From Candidatus Aminicenantota bacterium (GTDB lineage Bacteria > Acidobacteriota > Aminicenantia > S016-38): a DNA stretch of 64,000 bases. Position numbers and translations under genes: made by a program. The notes beneath the pieces are model-generated. The model saw only the letters and a program-made list of their open reading frames with translations, made no database searches and was not told the origin of the DNA. Every line of letters starts with the position of its first letter. Position 1 is the stretch's first letter. Below are positions 16,694-25,757 of the stretch, in pieces. The stretch spans positions 282,706-346,705 of the forward strand of contig JAMOUJ010000006.1 in assembly GCA_027068075.1 (NCBI GenBank), written 5' to 3'.

Positions 16694-18445
16694 ATGGCCA
16701 GTAAACTGGGAGAACTTTTGGTAACGGAGGGGATTATAACCCCTTCTCAACTGGAAGAAGCCCTGGAGTATCAGAGGCTTCACGGGGGAAGGCTGGGCTC
16801 CATTTTGATTAAACTGGGCTTTGCCACAGAGGACCAGGTTACCTCCATACTTTCCAAGCAATACGGATACCCCTACATAAATCTCTCAAAATTTGAACTT
16901 TCGCCCAAGGTGAAGGAATGGGTCCCTGCGGAGATAGCCAGAAAATACATGCTGGTGCCCGTGGACAGGGCCGGGGCTACCCTGACGGTGGCCATGGCGG
17001 ACCCCACGAACCTTTACGCCGTGGAGGAACTTAAATTTCTTACGGGCCTGAACATTCAGCCGGCGGTGGCTTCCGAGACCGCCATAATAGAGGCCATAGA
17101 GAAACTTTACGGGTCCGAACACGAGATTGAGGTCAAAGAGGAGATGGACGAAATAATGGGGGATAGTTTTGAGGACCTGGCTGACCTTGACCTGGACGAA
17201 GAGGGCCTGGAAATGGTGGAGGAAGAGGAGGAAACGGATATAAGAACCCTGAGCCGGGAGGCTGAAGAAAAACCCGTGGTCAGACTCGTAAACCTCATCC
17301 TCCGGGAGGCCATAAACAGGGGCGCTTCCGACATCCACATAGAGCCCTACGAGAAGGAACTCCGGGTCCGCTACAGAATTGACGGAGTTCTTCACCAGGT
17401 GATGACTCCTCCCCTGAGGATGAAGGACGGCATCGTCTCCAGGATAAAGATCCTCTCCCACCTGAACATCGCTGAAAAGAGGCTTCCCCAGGACGGAAGG
17501 ATAAAGATGAAGGTTAAAACCGATGAGGGACGGAAGAAGGAAGTGGACATGAGGGTTTCCATCCTTCCCACCATCTTTGGGGAGAAGGTGGTCATCAGGA
17601 TCCTGGACAGGGATCAGTTGAGGCTGGACCTGACCCAGTTGGGTTTTGAGCCTGAAAGTCTGGAGAAATTCCAGAGGGCCATAAAGAGACCCTGGGGTAT
17701 GATTTTGGTGACTGGCCCCACCGGTTCCGGAAAGACCAACACCCTTTATTCCGCCCTCTCCACCCTCAATACCCCGGAGGTCAACATCATGACCGCCGAG
17801 GATCCGGTGGAATTCAACCTTTACGGTATAAACCAGGTTCACATAAGGGAGGACATCGGTCTCACCTTCGCATCGGCCCTGAGGGCCTTCCTCCGGCAGG
17901 ACCCCAACATAATCCTGGTGGGGGAGATCAGGGATTTTGAAACCGCCGAAATAGCCATAAAGGCGGCCCTTACCGGACACCTGGTCCTTTCCACCCTCCA
18001 CACCAACGACGCCGCCAGCGCGGTGACCAGGCTTATAAACATGGGAATAGAACCCTTCCTGGTGGCCACCTCCGTGGTGGCCATAGTGGCCCAGAGGCTT
18101 GTGAGAAGGCTCTGCAATAAGTGCAAGGAGGAGGTGGATGTTTCTCCCCAGGTCCTCATAGAACTCGGTTTCACCCCGGAGGAGGCCAAGAACATCACCG
18201 TTTACAAACCGGTGGGGTGTAAGCATTGCAACAATACTGGATACAAGGGTAGGATAGGTCTTTTTGAGGTCTTGGAGGTGACCGAGGAAATTCAGGAACT
18301 CATCCTCTCCGGGGCTTCCTCGGCGGAGATAAGGAGAAAGGCCATAGAGCAGGGTATGATTACCCTTCGCAGAAGCGGGCTGGAGAAGATTAAACAGGGC
18401 ATCACTTCCATGGAGGAGGTGGTGAGGGAAACCGTAAGATACTAA
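16694..18445 (+). CDS. pilB: type IV pilus assembly ATPase PilB
   Basis: A 583-residue cytoplasmic motor for pilus extension. An N-terminal MshEN-type domain (GELLVTEGIITPSQLEEAL, about residues 5-150) precedes an acidic linker (about 150-180). The GspE core has DIHIEPYEKELRVRYRIDGVL, Walker A GPTGSGKTN, the Asp box, Walker B ILVGEIRD, the His box LSTLHTNDA, and a zinc tetracysteine motif (CNKC and CKHC). The length is normal. It leads pilB-pilT-pilC-pilS-pilR with gaps of 13 bases or less. Confidence 0.95.
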   Translation: MASKLGELLVTEGIITPSQLEEALEYQRLHGGRLGSILIKLGFATEDQVTSILSKQYGYPYINLSKFELSPKVKEWVPAEIARKYMLVPVDRAGATLTVAMADPTNLYAVEELKFLTGLNIQPAVASETAIIEAIEKLYGSEHEIEVKEEMDEIMGDSFEDLADLDLDEEGLEMVEEEEETDIRTLSREAEEKPVVRLVNLILREAINRGASDIHIEPYEKELRVRYRIDGVLHQVMTPPLRMKDGIVSRIKILSHLNIAEKRLPQDGRIKMKVKTDEGRKKEVDMRVSILPTIFGEKVVIRILDRDQLRLDLTQLGFEPESLEKFQRAIKRPWGMILVTGPTGSGKTNTLYSALSTLNTPEVNIMTAEDPVEFNLYGINQVHIREDIGLTFASALRAFLRQDPNIILVGEIRDFETAEIAIKAALTGHLVLSTLHTNDAASAVTRLINMGIEPFLVATSVVAIVAQRLVRRLCNKCKEEVDVSPQVLIELGFTPEEAKNITVYKPVGCKHCNNTGYKGRIGLFEVLEVTEEIQELILSGASSAEIRRKAIEQGMITLRRSGLEKIKQGITSMEEVVRETVRY

Positions 18446-18458
18446 GGAGGAAAAGAGT

Positions 18459-19598
18459 ATGGCTCTTACATTAGTTGAACTTCTGAGGACGATGATAGAG
18501 AGGGGGGGGACTGACCTTCACATCACCACGGGCTCTCCGCCGGTTATAAGGGTGAACGGAGCCCTGGAGAAACTCAATTTTCCCCCCATGTCTCCTTCCG
18601 ACACCAAGAGTTTGATCTATTCCATCCTTACCGATACCCAGAAGCACCGGTTTGAAGAAAATTGGGAAATAGATTTTTCCTTTGGAATCAAGGGACTTGC
18701 CAGGTTCAGGGCCAATGTTTTCATGCAGAGGGGGGCCGTGGCGGGGGCCTTCCGAAGAATTCCCTACGAAATAAGGAGTTTTGACGAACTGGGAATTCCA
18801 CCGGTGGTCAAAAAATTCTGTGATAAACCCAGGGGGTTGATTCTGGTTACCGGGCCTACGGGTTCCGGAAAATCCACCACCCTGGCCACCATGATTGACA
18901 AAATCAACAGGGAAAAACCCGTCCACATAGTGACCATTGAAGATCCCATTGAATACCTGCATTCCCACAAGAAGGCCTTAATCAACCAGAGGGAGATTCA
19001 CACGGACACCAAGTCCTTCCACAACGCCCTCCGCTCGGTTCTCAGGGAGGACCCGGATGTGGTCCTCATCGGTGAAATGAGGGATCTGGAGACGGTGGAG
19101 GCCGCCCTTAGGATAGCCGAAACAGGCCACCTCACCCTGGCTACCCTCCACACCAACTCCGCCGCCCAGACCATAACGAGAATCATAGACATATTCCCTC
19201 CCCACCAGCAGGCCCAGGTGAGGACCCAACTTTCCATGGTTCTGGAAGGCATAATCACCCAGTCCCTTCTCCCCAGGGCCGACGGCCGGGGCAGAATTCT
19301 GGCCACGGAGGTTCTGGTGCCCACCCCCGCCATCCGCAACCTCATAAGGGAGGACAAAATTCACCAGATCTATTCCTCCATGCAAACCGGCCAGGAGGCT
19401 ACCGGAATGCACACCTTCAACCAGTCCCTGGCAGCCCTTTATTTTAAAAGGTTAATAACCCTGGAAACCGCCATGAGCGTTAGTTCGTATCCGGAAGAAC
19501 TCCACGACCTCATCAGAAGGGGGCCCATGTCGGTGAAGCACATTTATACGCCCCCACCCATGGCGGGTATAATTGAAACCGGAAGAAAAACCATGTAG
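18459..19598 (+). CDS. pilT: twitching motility ATPase PilT
   Basis: A 379-residue retraction motor. Motifs: Walker A GPTGSGKST, Walker B VVLIGEMRD, LATLHTNSA, and the C-terminal PilT signature AIRNLIRE that separates PilT from PilB. Preceded by AAGGAGG. Presence of PilT means the pili can retract (twitching, DNA uptake). Confidence 0.95.
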   Translation: MALTLVELLRTMIERGGTDLHITTGSPPVIRVNGALEKLNFPPMSPSDTKSLIYSILTDTQKHRFEENWEIDFSFGIKGLARFRANVFMQRGAVAGAFRRIPYEIRSFDELGIPPVVKKFCDKPRGLILVTGPTGSGKSTTLATMIDKINREKPVHIVTIEDPIEYLHSHKKALINQREIHTDTKSFHNALRSVLREDPDVVLIGEMRDLETVEAALRIAETGHLTLATLHTNSAAQTITRIIDIFPPHQQAQVRTQLSMVLEGIITQSLLPRADGRGRILATEVLVPTPAIRNLIREDKIHQIYSSMQTGQEATGMHTFNQSLAALYFKRLITLETAMSVSSYPEELHDLIRRGPMSVKHIYTPPPMAGIIETGRKTM

Positions 19599-19607
19599 GA
19601 GGTTAGG

Positions 19608-20807
19608 ATGCCTGTATTTGTTTTCAAAGGTGTCAATAGAATGGGGCAGATGGTAAGCGGCGAAAGGGCCGCCCCCTCGGAAGAGGATGTGAGAAGAGCC
19701 CTTCTGCGGGAGGGAATTCGCATATCCTATTTAAAGAAGAAAGGCCTGGAGTTAAAACTCCCAAAATTCCGCAAATCCGCCAGCCTTAAGGAACTGGCTA
19801 TTTTTACCAGGCAACTTTCCGTCATGGTCAACGCAGGCCTGGCCATAGACCAGGCCCTTTCTGCCCTGGCGGAACAACAGACAAATAAAAGGTTCAAGGC
19901 CATACTTGAGAAGGTAACCGAGGATGTCAGGGGGGGTAGTTCCCTTTCCAACGCCTTCGCCAAGCATCCCGATGTTTTTGATTCCCTGTATGTGAACATG
20001 GTGGCCGCCGGAGAAACCGGTGGTACCCTGGACATAATTCTCCAGCGCCTTGCCGATTACCTGGAGAAGATGAAGGCCCTGGTGAACAAAATAAAGTCCG
20101 CCCTGGCCTACCCCGTTGCGGTTCTAATCATAGCGGTTCTCATAACCGGTTTTATTCTCTGGAAGGTGATTCCGGCCTTCGCCAAACTTTACCACGACCT
20201 GGGGGCGGAACTTCCCCTTCCCACCCAGATAGTTATAGCCGCCAGCAATTTTCTGGTGCACCGGTTCTATTTGTGGATGGGAGGACTCATACTCCTCGTG
20301 GTCCTCTATAAAATCTATTCCTCCACCGCCATGGGGAAACAGACCATAGACAAGATAAAACTCAAACTCTGGGTAGTGGGTCCGCTAATTTTGAAGGGAT
20401 CCTTGGCCAAGGTGATGAGAACCCTGGCCACCCTGGTTACTTCCGGCGTGGACATTCTTCTGGCCCTGGAAATAGCCGCCAAGACCGCAGGAAACTCCGT
20501 AATTGAAAAACTCATTCTGGATGCCCGGGAGGAGGTGGCGGCCGGAAAAAGTTTAAGCGAGCCCCTCAAAAAGAGCCCCTACATTCCTGTGATGATAAGC
20601 CAGATGATAGAGGCCGGAGAGGCCACCGGAGCCATGGACACCATGCTTAACAAAATAGCGGACTTCTACGAAGAGGAAGTGGACGCCGCCGTCAGCGCAC
20701 TCATCTCCGTAATGGAGCCCATTATGGTCCTTTTCCTGGGAGGGCTCGTGGGAGGCATAGTTATTTCTATGTATCTTCCCATCTTCACTCTCCTGGGAAG
20801 ATTTTGA
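19608..20807 (+). CDS. pilC: type IV pilus inner membrane platform protein PilC
   Basis: A 399-residue protein with two GspF domains (about residues 65-190 and 270-390), each with the pattern FTRQLSVMVNAGLAIDQAL or MRTLATLVTSGVDILLAL. Three transmembrane helices lie near residues 165-190, 215-240 and 370-395. It links the PilB and PilT motors to the pilus base. The stop codon overlaps the ATG of the kinase gene (TGATG shared bases). Confidence 0.94.
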   Translation: MPVFVFKGVNRMGQMVSGERAAPSEEDVRRALLREGIRISYLKKKGLELKLPKFRKSASLKELAIFTRQLSVMVNAGLAIDQALSALAEQQTNKRFKAILEKVTEDVRGGSSLSNAFAKHPDVFDSLYVNMVAAGETGGTLDIILQRLADYLEKMKALVNKIKSALAYPVAVLIIAVLITGFILWKVIPAFAKLYHDLGAELPLPTQIVIAASNFLVHRFYLWMGGLILLVVLYKIYSSTAMGKQTIDKIKLKLWVVGPLILKGSLAKVMRTLATLVTSGVDILLALEIAAKTAGNSVIEKLILDAREEVAAGKSLSEPLKKSPYIPVMISQMIEAGEATGAMDTMLNKIADFYEEEVDAAVSALISVMEPIMVLFLGGLVGGIVISMYLPIFTLLGRF

Positions 20808-22066
20808 TGTCCCGGAAGATCCTTAAATTAATAGAAATAAGGATATTTGCCGGTTTCTTTCTCCTTCTGTCCATCATAATCATTCAACTGGCCTTTCTCA
20901 ATCTCTTTCCGGCGAAGTTTTTCTTCTCCTTCCTGGGGCTTCTCTTTACACTTTCGGTTCTCTACTTGTTTATGCTTCGGATAGGGATCAGGGAGGGCCT
21001 TCTCATAAACATTCAATTGGTAGGAGATTGGTTTCTCATAAGTTATCTCATCCTGAACACCGGCGGTTACGAAAGTCTGCTTTATTTTCTGTTCGTGTTT
21101 TTGATTCTGGAGGCCTTTTATTTTTTCAAGAACAAAAAAACCCTTCTCGTAGTTTCTCTAACCCCTCTGCTTTCCTATCTGATTTTTGCCTTCACCTCCT
21201 TTTATTTTAAAGTTCCCAACACGGAGTTCAGTTACAGCAAGTTCACCACGGGACTCATCATCTACTTTCTGGGATTCCCTGCCCTGGCCTACCTTCTGGT
21301 AATTTCCAGGGAGGAGTTGAGCAAACTTACCCGGGGGTTGATTCTCAAGGAGGAGGAAAAAAACTTCGCCCTGAAACTGGACGAAATCATGGAGAAGGCC
21401 CACCAATGTGTGGTCTTAATCCAGGAGGGAAGGCTGGAGGTGGTGGGGCGGGCCTGCCGGGGTTTTCCCGTGGAGGAATTGGTGGATAAAAGGGGGACGG
21501 TGCGGAGCCGGGGAAGGATTTACAGGGTTTCCAGACTTCCCCTTTCCTACGGTGAACTGCTGATAATAGACGATTACACCCAGCGGTGGTTCACCTTCAG
21601 GCGGGAGGGGGTGAGGGAAACCATATCCATAATTTCCCACGAACTCAGAAATCCTTTGGCCTCCATCCTGGGAGCCCTTCAATTGATGCCCTCTCTGGAC
21701 GAAGGCAAAAAGAAGGAGTTTATGAATAAAATCAGGGAAAGGGCGGAGAAAATCAACGAAATCATCCTCCGTTGGGGTTCCCTGGGGAGCAATCCTTCCC
21801 CGGGAAAGGCCCTGAGCAAACTTAAAGAATTGCTTTCCGTGGAGGGGGCTAAGTTTGATGTGGACTTCAGGGAGGGGGAATTTATACTGAGGAGGACTCC
21901 GCCTCTTACCGAAAAGGAAATTACCACCATACTTCAGCCCAATTTAAAGGAACTTCCCACGGGAAAGGGTTTTGCGGCCTTGGAACTGGCCTACATAATA
22001 GCCGAGATAGATGGAATCCTCACCGCCACCCCCCAGGAGGTCGTTTTAAAATGGAAAAAATACTGA
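20807..22066 (+). CDS. pilS: PilS-like membrane sensor kinase with reduced ATPase domain
   Basis: A 419-residue inner membrane protein: about six hydrophobic helices in residues 8-185, a linker, and a histidine box ISHELRNPLASI. After the histidine only ~140 residues remain. The usual N box (NxxxNA) and G1 box (DxGxG) are not found; a weak G2-like stretch (PTGKGFAALELAYIIAE) is near the end. The position between pilC and pilR supports a PilS role, but ATP binding looks lost, so it may act as a phosphatase or ligand-gated partner or need another kinase. The start is ATG at 20807. Confidence 0.75.
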   Translation: MSRKILKLIEIRIFAGFFLLLSIIIIQLAFLNLFPAKFFFSFLGLLFTLSVLYLFMLRIGIREGLLINIQLVGDWFLISYLILNTGGYESLLYFLFVFLILEAFYFFKNKKTLLVVSLTPLLSYLIFAFTSFYFKVPNTEFSYSKFTTGLIIYFLGFPALAYLLVISREELSKLTRGLILKEEEKNFALKLDEIMEKAHQCVVLIQEGRLEVVGRACRGFPVEELVDKRGTVRSRGRIYRVSRLPLSYGELLIIDDYTQRWFTFRREGVRETISIISHELRNPLASILGALQLMPSLDEGKKKEFMNKIRERAEKINEIILRWGSLGSNPSPGKALSKLKELLSVEGAKFDVDFREGEFILRRTPPLTEKEITTILQPNLKELPTGKGFAALELAYIIAEIDGILTATPQEVVLKWKKY

Positions 22067-23388
22067 TAGTGGAGGACGACGAGCAACTCCTTGAAATTCT
22101 CTCCCTGTTCTTCCAGTCCAAGGGCTACCGGGTGGAGGGGGCAGGCAGTGCCGAGGAGGCCCTGGAAAAATATCCCATGGTGGACCTGGTTATAAGCGAT
22201 ATAAAACTTCCCGGGGACATGGACGGCATCGGCCTGCTGGAGAGGATTAAGAAGACATATCCTGAGATACCGGTGGTTCTCATGACTGCCTACGCCTCCG
22301 TGGGAGATGCGGTAAAGGCCCTGAAAATGGGAGCCTACGATTACATTCTCAAGCCCTTTGACCTTGAAACCCTGGAAATAGTGGTAAAGAAGGCCCTGGA
22401 GGAGAGTTCCCTGCGGAGGGAGGTGGAGGAACTCCGCCGGGAACTGGGAGCCATTTACCAGGAGAAGCGGATGGTGGTAAAAAGCCCCGCCATGGAGAAG
22501 ATAATGGACCTGGTCAGGAGAATAGCCATCAGCGATGTGAATGTGCTCATAACCGGGGAGAGCGGCACGGGAAAAACCCTCCTGGCCAGGGTTATCCACG
22601 ACCTCAGCCCCCGGAGGAAGGGGAAATTCGTTTCCATAAACTGCGCCGCCATTCCAGAGAACCTCCTTGAAAGCGAACTCTTCGGCTACGAGCGGGGGGC
22701 CTTCACCGGTGCTGTTTCGCAGAAAAGGGGGCTTTTTGAGGTGGCCCGGGGAGGCACACTCTTCCTGGACGAAATTTCCGGTATGAGTCTCGCCATGCAG
22801 GCTAAACTTTTGACCGCCATCCAGGAGAAGAAAATACGCCGGGTGGGGGGGTACGACGAGATAGAGGTGGATGCAAGGATAATAGCCGCCACCAACCAGG
22901 ACATAGAGGCTCTGGTGAAGGAGGGTCAATTCCGGGAGGACCTTTTCTACCGCCTGGATGTGGTGAGGATAGAACTTCCGCCGCTCAGGAAGAGGAAGCA
23001 GGAGATCCCACTCCTGGTTCAGCACTTCATAGAGGAGTTCAACCGCAAACACGGGAAGAATGTTCTGGGCGTTGATAAGGAGGCCCTGACGGCCCTGGAG
23101 ACCTATTACTGGCCTGGGAATGTCAGGGAACTCCAGAATGTTATAGAAAGGGCGGTGGCCATCCAGAGGGGGCCCTACATAACCAGGGAGGACCTTCCGG
23201 AGAAGGTTTTTGAGTGGAAGGACCTGGAGGAGGATTTCAACCTGGAGGAATACCTGGACAACGAGATGAGGAAATTCATGAAAAGCGCCATGGTCAAGGC
23301 CGGAGGAGACAAAAAGAAGGCGGCGGAACTTCTGGGGCTGTCCTACAGGTCCTTCAGGTATTACTGGAAAAAACTGGGGATGGAATGA
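22051..23388 (+). CDS. pilR: sigma-54-dependent response regulator PilR
   Basis: A 445-residue NtrC-type activator. Receiver domain (about 1-120) with the acidic pair EDD, phospho-Asp in LVISDIKLPG, and the Lys of LKPFD. AAA+ domain with GESGTGKT, the sigma-54 contact loop GAFTGA, Walker B LFLDEIS and PPLRKRKQEIPLL. C-terminal Fis-type helix-turn-helix (KKKAAELLGLSYRSFRYY). Expected target: the sigma-54 promoter of pilA in this window. It overlaps pilS by 16 bases. Confidence 0.94.
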   Translation: MEKILIVEDDEQLLEILSLFFQSKGYRVEGAGSAEEALEKYPMVDLVISDIKLPGDMDGIGLLERIKKTYPEIPVVLMTAYASVGDAVKALKMGAYDYILKPFDLETLEIVVKKALEESSLRREVEELRRELGAIYQEKRMVVKSPAMEKIMDLVRRIAISDVNVLITGESGTGKTLLARVIHDLSPRRKGKFVSINCAAIPENLLESELFGYERGAFTGAVSQKRGLFEVARGGTLFLDEISGMSLAMQAKLLTAIQEKKIRRVGGYDEIEVDARIIAATNQDIEALVKEGQFREDLFYRLDVVRIELPPLRKRKQEIPLLVQHFIEEFNRKHGKNVLGVDKEALTALETYYWPGNVRELQNVIERAVAIQRGPYITREDLPEKVFEWKDLEEDFNLEEYLDNEMRKFMKSAMVKAGGDKKKAAELLGLSYRSFRYYWKKLGME

Positions 23389-23879
23389 GGGCCCTGTGGT
23401 TCCTGGGAAACATTGAAACCACCCTCCTTCTCCATCTTTACCTGAAGGAGGTGGATGAGGTGGTTTTTTTAGACCACGGGGGTTGGCCCCGGGAGGTTTA
23501 CGATTACCTGAAGGAAGCCCAGGATTTCTTCGGATTCACGGCCCGGGTGGTGGATTTGGAGGTGGAGGGATGGCCGGAAAGGGACGATCCCTGTGAATAT
23601 TTAAGGAGGGAGGTTCTTATTCCCCATCTGAAGGCCGGGGGATTCCACCTGGTTTACCAGCCCCTCCGGGGGAGCAGGCCCGTGGAAGGGGCGGTGGAGG
23701 AGAGGTTTCCCCTGGAGGGAATGGACGATTATCAACTCTGGAGCGAAATAAGAAGACATTCCCTTCCCTTCTGCCACCTTTATTTAAGGGGATACAGGAG
23801 GGTGGATTGTTTTCCCCGACGGAGAAGGGAGGAACGGGAGGATTTCACCGAAAAACTGGAATCCATGGGATACCTATGA
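23385..23879 (+). CDS. PAPS-reductase-like protein with degenerate PP-loop
   Basis: A 164-residue cytoplasmic protein starting in the pilR stop codon (ATGA). The C-terminal half follows the PAPS/APS reductase family (PLRGSRPVEG, then LEGMDDYQLWSEIRRHSLPFCHLYLRGYRRVDC). At the N-terminus, where the family has SGGKDS, there is LGNIETTLLLHL: the ATP-pyrophosphatase loop is gone although the following leucines and FLDHG are kept. It lacks the typical ECGLH cysteine tail. The product overlaps the next gene by 4 bases. The function is unknown; sulfonucleotide reduction is unlikely without the loop. Confidence 0.6.
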   Translation: MRALWFLGNIETTLLLHLYLKEVDEVVFLDHGGWPREVYDYLKEAQDFFGFTARVVDLEVEGWPERDDPCEYLRREVLIPHLKAGGFHLVYQPLRGSRPVEGAVEERFPLEGMDDYQLWSEIRRHSLPFCHLYLRGYRRVDCFPRRRREEREDFTEKLESMGYL

Positions 23880-24793
23880 AGGACCTGACGGCCAGGGTAA
23901 AAGAATTCATCCTTGAGGGGAAGGAGTTTGACCCTTTCCTGGCGGTGGAGGTGGCCAATTTTCAGATCTTAAACAACCCGGTTTACGGCGGGTTTGCCCG
24001 GAAAAAGGGGATAAAAAGGGTTAAGTCCCCGGAGGAAATACCCTATTTTCCCGTGGAGTTCTTCAAGCACGAGGAGGTTTTTTCGTGCGGCATGTGGGAG
24101 GGATATTTCCTCTCCAGCGGAACCGGGGGAAACAGGAGTCGGGTTTATTATAACGAGGCGGGGCTTTCCCTCTACAGGGCCTCGGCCCTAAGGTCCTTTC
24201 CCTTTCCGGGCGAGAGGGTGTATTCTCTAATCCCACCCTTTACCCTTTTTCCCCGCTCTTCCCTTTCCTTCATGCTTAGCCTTTTCCCCAAAGTTCGCTA
24301 CCTGAACTCCTCCTACGAAATTTCCCCCGGGGAGGTTTTTTCCGCCCTTTTCGGCAGGGATGGGGTGGTCTTCTCCACCTCCACCCAACTTCTTCGCCTG
24401 ATTCAATGGCTTAAAAGGGAGGGAAAAATCCTGGAGGGGAAGTTCAGGTGGATTGAAACCGGAGGCTACAAGGCCCTGGGCCTCAAATACCGCCGGGAGG
24501 AACTTTACCGCATGGCTTATCCCCACATTCCGGGGGCGAGTTTCTGGAGCGAATTCGGCATGGCGGAACTATTTTCCCAGTTCTACGCCCCCGCCGGGGA
24601 GTTGTACAAAGCCCATCCCTATGCCGCCGTATTCACCAGGGGGAGGGGACTTCTCAGGGTTTTTGACTTCGCAAACCTCTGCACCGTATCGGCCCTTCTG
24701 GTTCCTGACCTGGTGGAGGTCACCGGGGAGGGTTTCCGGGTTCTGGGAAGAAGCACCGACGAAGAAAGGGGGTGTGGATATGTCTTCCGTTAG
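23876..24793 (+). CDS. LuxE-like acyl-protein synthetase
   Basis: A 305-residue member of the LuxE/PaaK group that activates a carboxylic acid with ATP. Visible: IPYFPVEFFKHEEVFSC, the phosphate loop SSGTGGNRSRVYY, ETGGYKALGLKYRREELY, WSEFGMAELFSQFY, and a late LGRSTDEERGCGY. In Vibrio LuxE a cysteine close to the C-terminus carries the acyl group; here a cysteine five residues from the end fits this. The start ATG at 23876 overlaps the previous stop. It pairs with the LuxC-like reductase that follows, so together they could turn a fatty (or other) acid into an aldehyde. Confidence 0.78.
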   Translation: MKDLTARVKEFILEGKEFDPFLAVEVANFQILNNPVYGGFARKKGIKRVKSPEEIPYFPVEFFKHEEVFSCGMWEGYFLSSGTGGNRSRVYYNEAGLSLYRASALRSFPFPGERVYSLIPPFTLFPRSSLSFMLSLFPKVRYLNSSYEISPGEVFSALFGRDGVVFSTSTQLLRLIQWLKREGKILEGKFRWIETGGYKALGLKYRREELYRMAYPHIPGASFWSEFGMAELFSQFYAPAGELYKAHPYAAVFTRGRGLLRVFDFANLCTVSALLVPDLVEVTGEGFRVLGRSTDEERGCGYVFR

Positions 24794-25757
24794 GCCTCTG
24801 AAGTTGTTCTCCGAGGCGGCGGCTAAAATGGCGGGTATGCTGGAGAAGGGAAAGGAGGTCTCCGACCGGGGGTACCAGAGGGACCTTCTCCGGGATGTTC
24901 TCCTTTACCTGGGGGAGAATTTTTCCAGGATGGAGGTTCCCCGATTGAAGGGACCCCCGAGGGTTTTAACGGTTCTCCCTGCCAATGTCCCGGTGATCCC
25001 CTTTCAGATGGCTCCCCTGATGGAGGCCTATAACCTGGAGGTGGTCTTCAAAATTCCCTCCTCGGAGAGGAGGTTTTACCGCATTCTTCAGGGTCTTACG
25101 GGGTTTAAATTCGTTGAGATGGGGCATTCAGAGACCCTGAAGGCGGCCAGGGAGTTTGATTTCGTTGTGGGATTTGGAGGGAGGGCACTGGGGGAAGCCC
25201 TGGATAAATTGAAAATTCCTCACCGCTTCTTCGGCCCCAGGTTTTCCATAGGGGTGGTGGGTGAAGAGGGACTCTTTCCACTCCTTGCCGACGCCCTTTC
25301 CTTTGACGGGGAGGCCTGCTTAGCGCCGGTGATTCTCTTTCTCCAGGAGATAAACTGGGAGGAGGTGGAGGAGGGTATGGTGAGGGCCTCTTCCATGAGA
25401 CCTCCCCAGAGGAGTTTCAACAGGTATTCCTTTGAATATTATCGGGAGTTTTTGGTTTACTACTCCCAGGGGGCTAAACTCTGGCCTTCCCAGGCGGTGT
25501 TTCATGTCAAAGAATTTCCGATGATAATTCCCCAGAGGAGCCTTTTTCTGGTCAGGGCCCGCACCCAGGAAGAAATCCTTGATTTTCTGGGGGAGAGGGC
25601 CAGGGAGGTTCAGGCCTTAATTTCGTCCAGAGACCTTTCCCTTCTCACCGATGAAACCTCAGCCTCCCTTCAACTTCAGCCCCTCAGATCCCAGTTTCCA
25701 CCTCCGGGGTGGTTTTTTCAGAGGGGACTCACCCTGGAAAACTTCTTCAGCCCTTGA
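24780..25757 (+). CDS. LuxC-like acyl-CoA/acyl-protein reductase
   Basis: A 325-residue protein of the LuxC family, related to aldehyde dehydrogenases, which reduces an acyl thioester to aldehyde with NADPH. Visible: VLPANVPVIPFQMAPLM (nucleotide region), VVGFGGRALGEAL, and the nucleophile cysteine in SFDGEACLAPVILFLQE. It is shorter than Vibrio LuxC (~480). The start ATG at 24780 lies inside the LuxE-like gene (14-base overlap). No luxAB luciferase genes are near, so light production is not implied. Confidence 0.78.
   Translation: MSSVRPLKLFSEAAAKMAGMLEKGKEVSDRGYQRDLLRDVLLYLGENFSRMEVPRLKGPPRVLTVLPANVPVIPFQMAPLMEAYNLEVVFKIPSSERRFYRILQGLTGFKFVEMGHSETLKAAREFDFVVGFGGRALGEALDKLKIPHRFFGPRFSIGVVGEEGLFPLLADALSFDGEACLAPVILFLQEINWEEVEEGMVRASSMRPPQRSFNRYSFEYYREFLVYYSQGAKLWPSQAVFHVKEFPMIIPQRSLFLVRARTQEEILDFLGERAREVQALISSRDLSLLTDETSASLQLQPLRSQFPPPGWFFQRGLTLENFFSP

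Noticed and set aside
23214-23384. N-terminal extension of the PAPS-reductase-like protein
   Set aside because: These 57 codons lie inside pilR in another frame and are low complexity; the ATGA-coupled start at 23385 begins the recognisable domain.
23876-25757. Bioluminescence (lux) operon
   Set aside because: Only LuxE-like and LuxC-like genes are present; no LuxA, LuxB or LuxD, and both proteins are shorter than the Vibrio forms.
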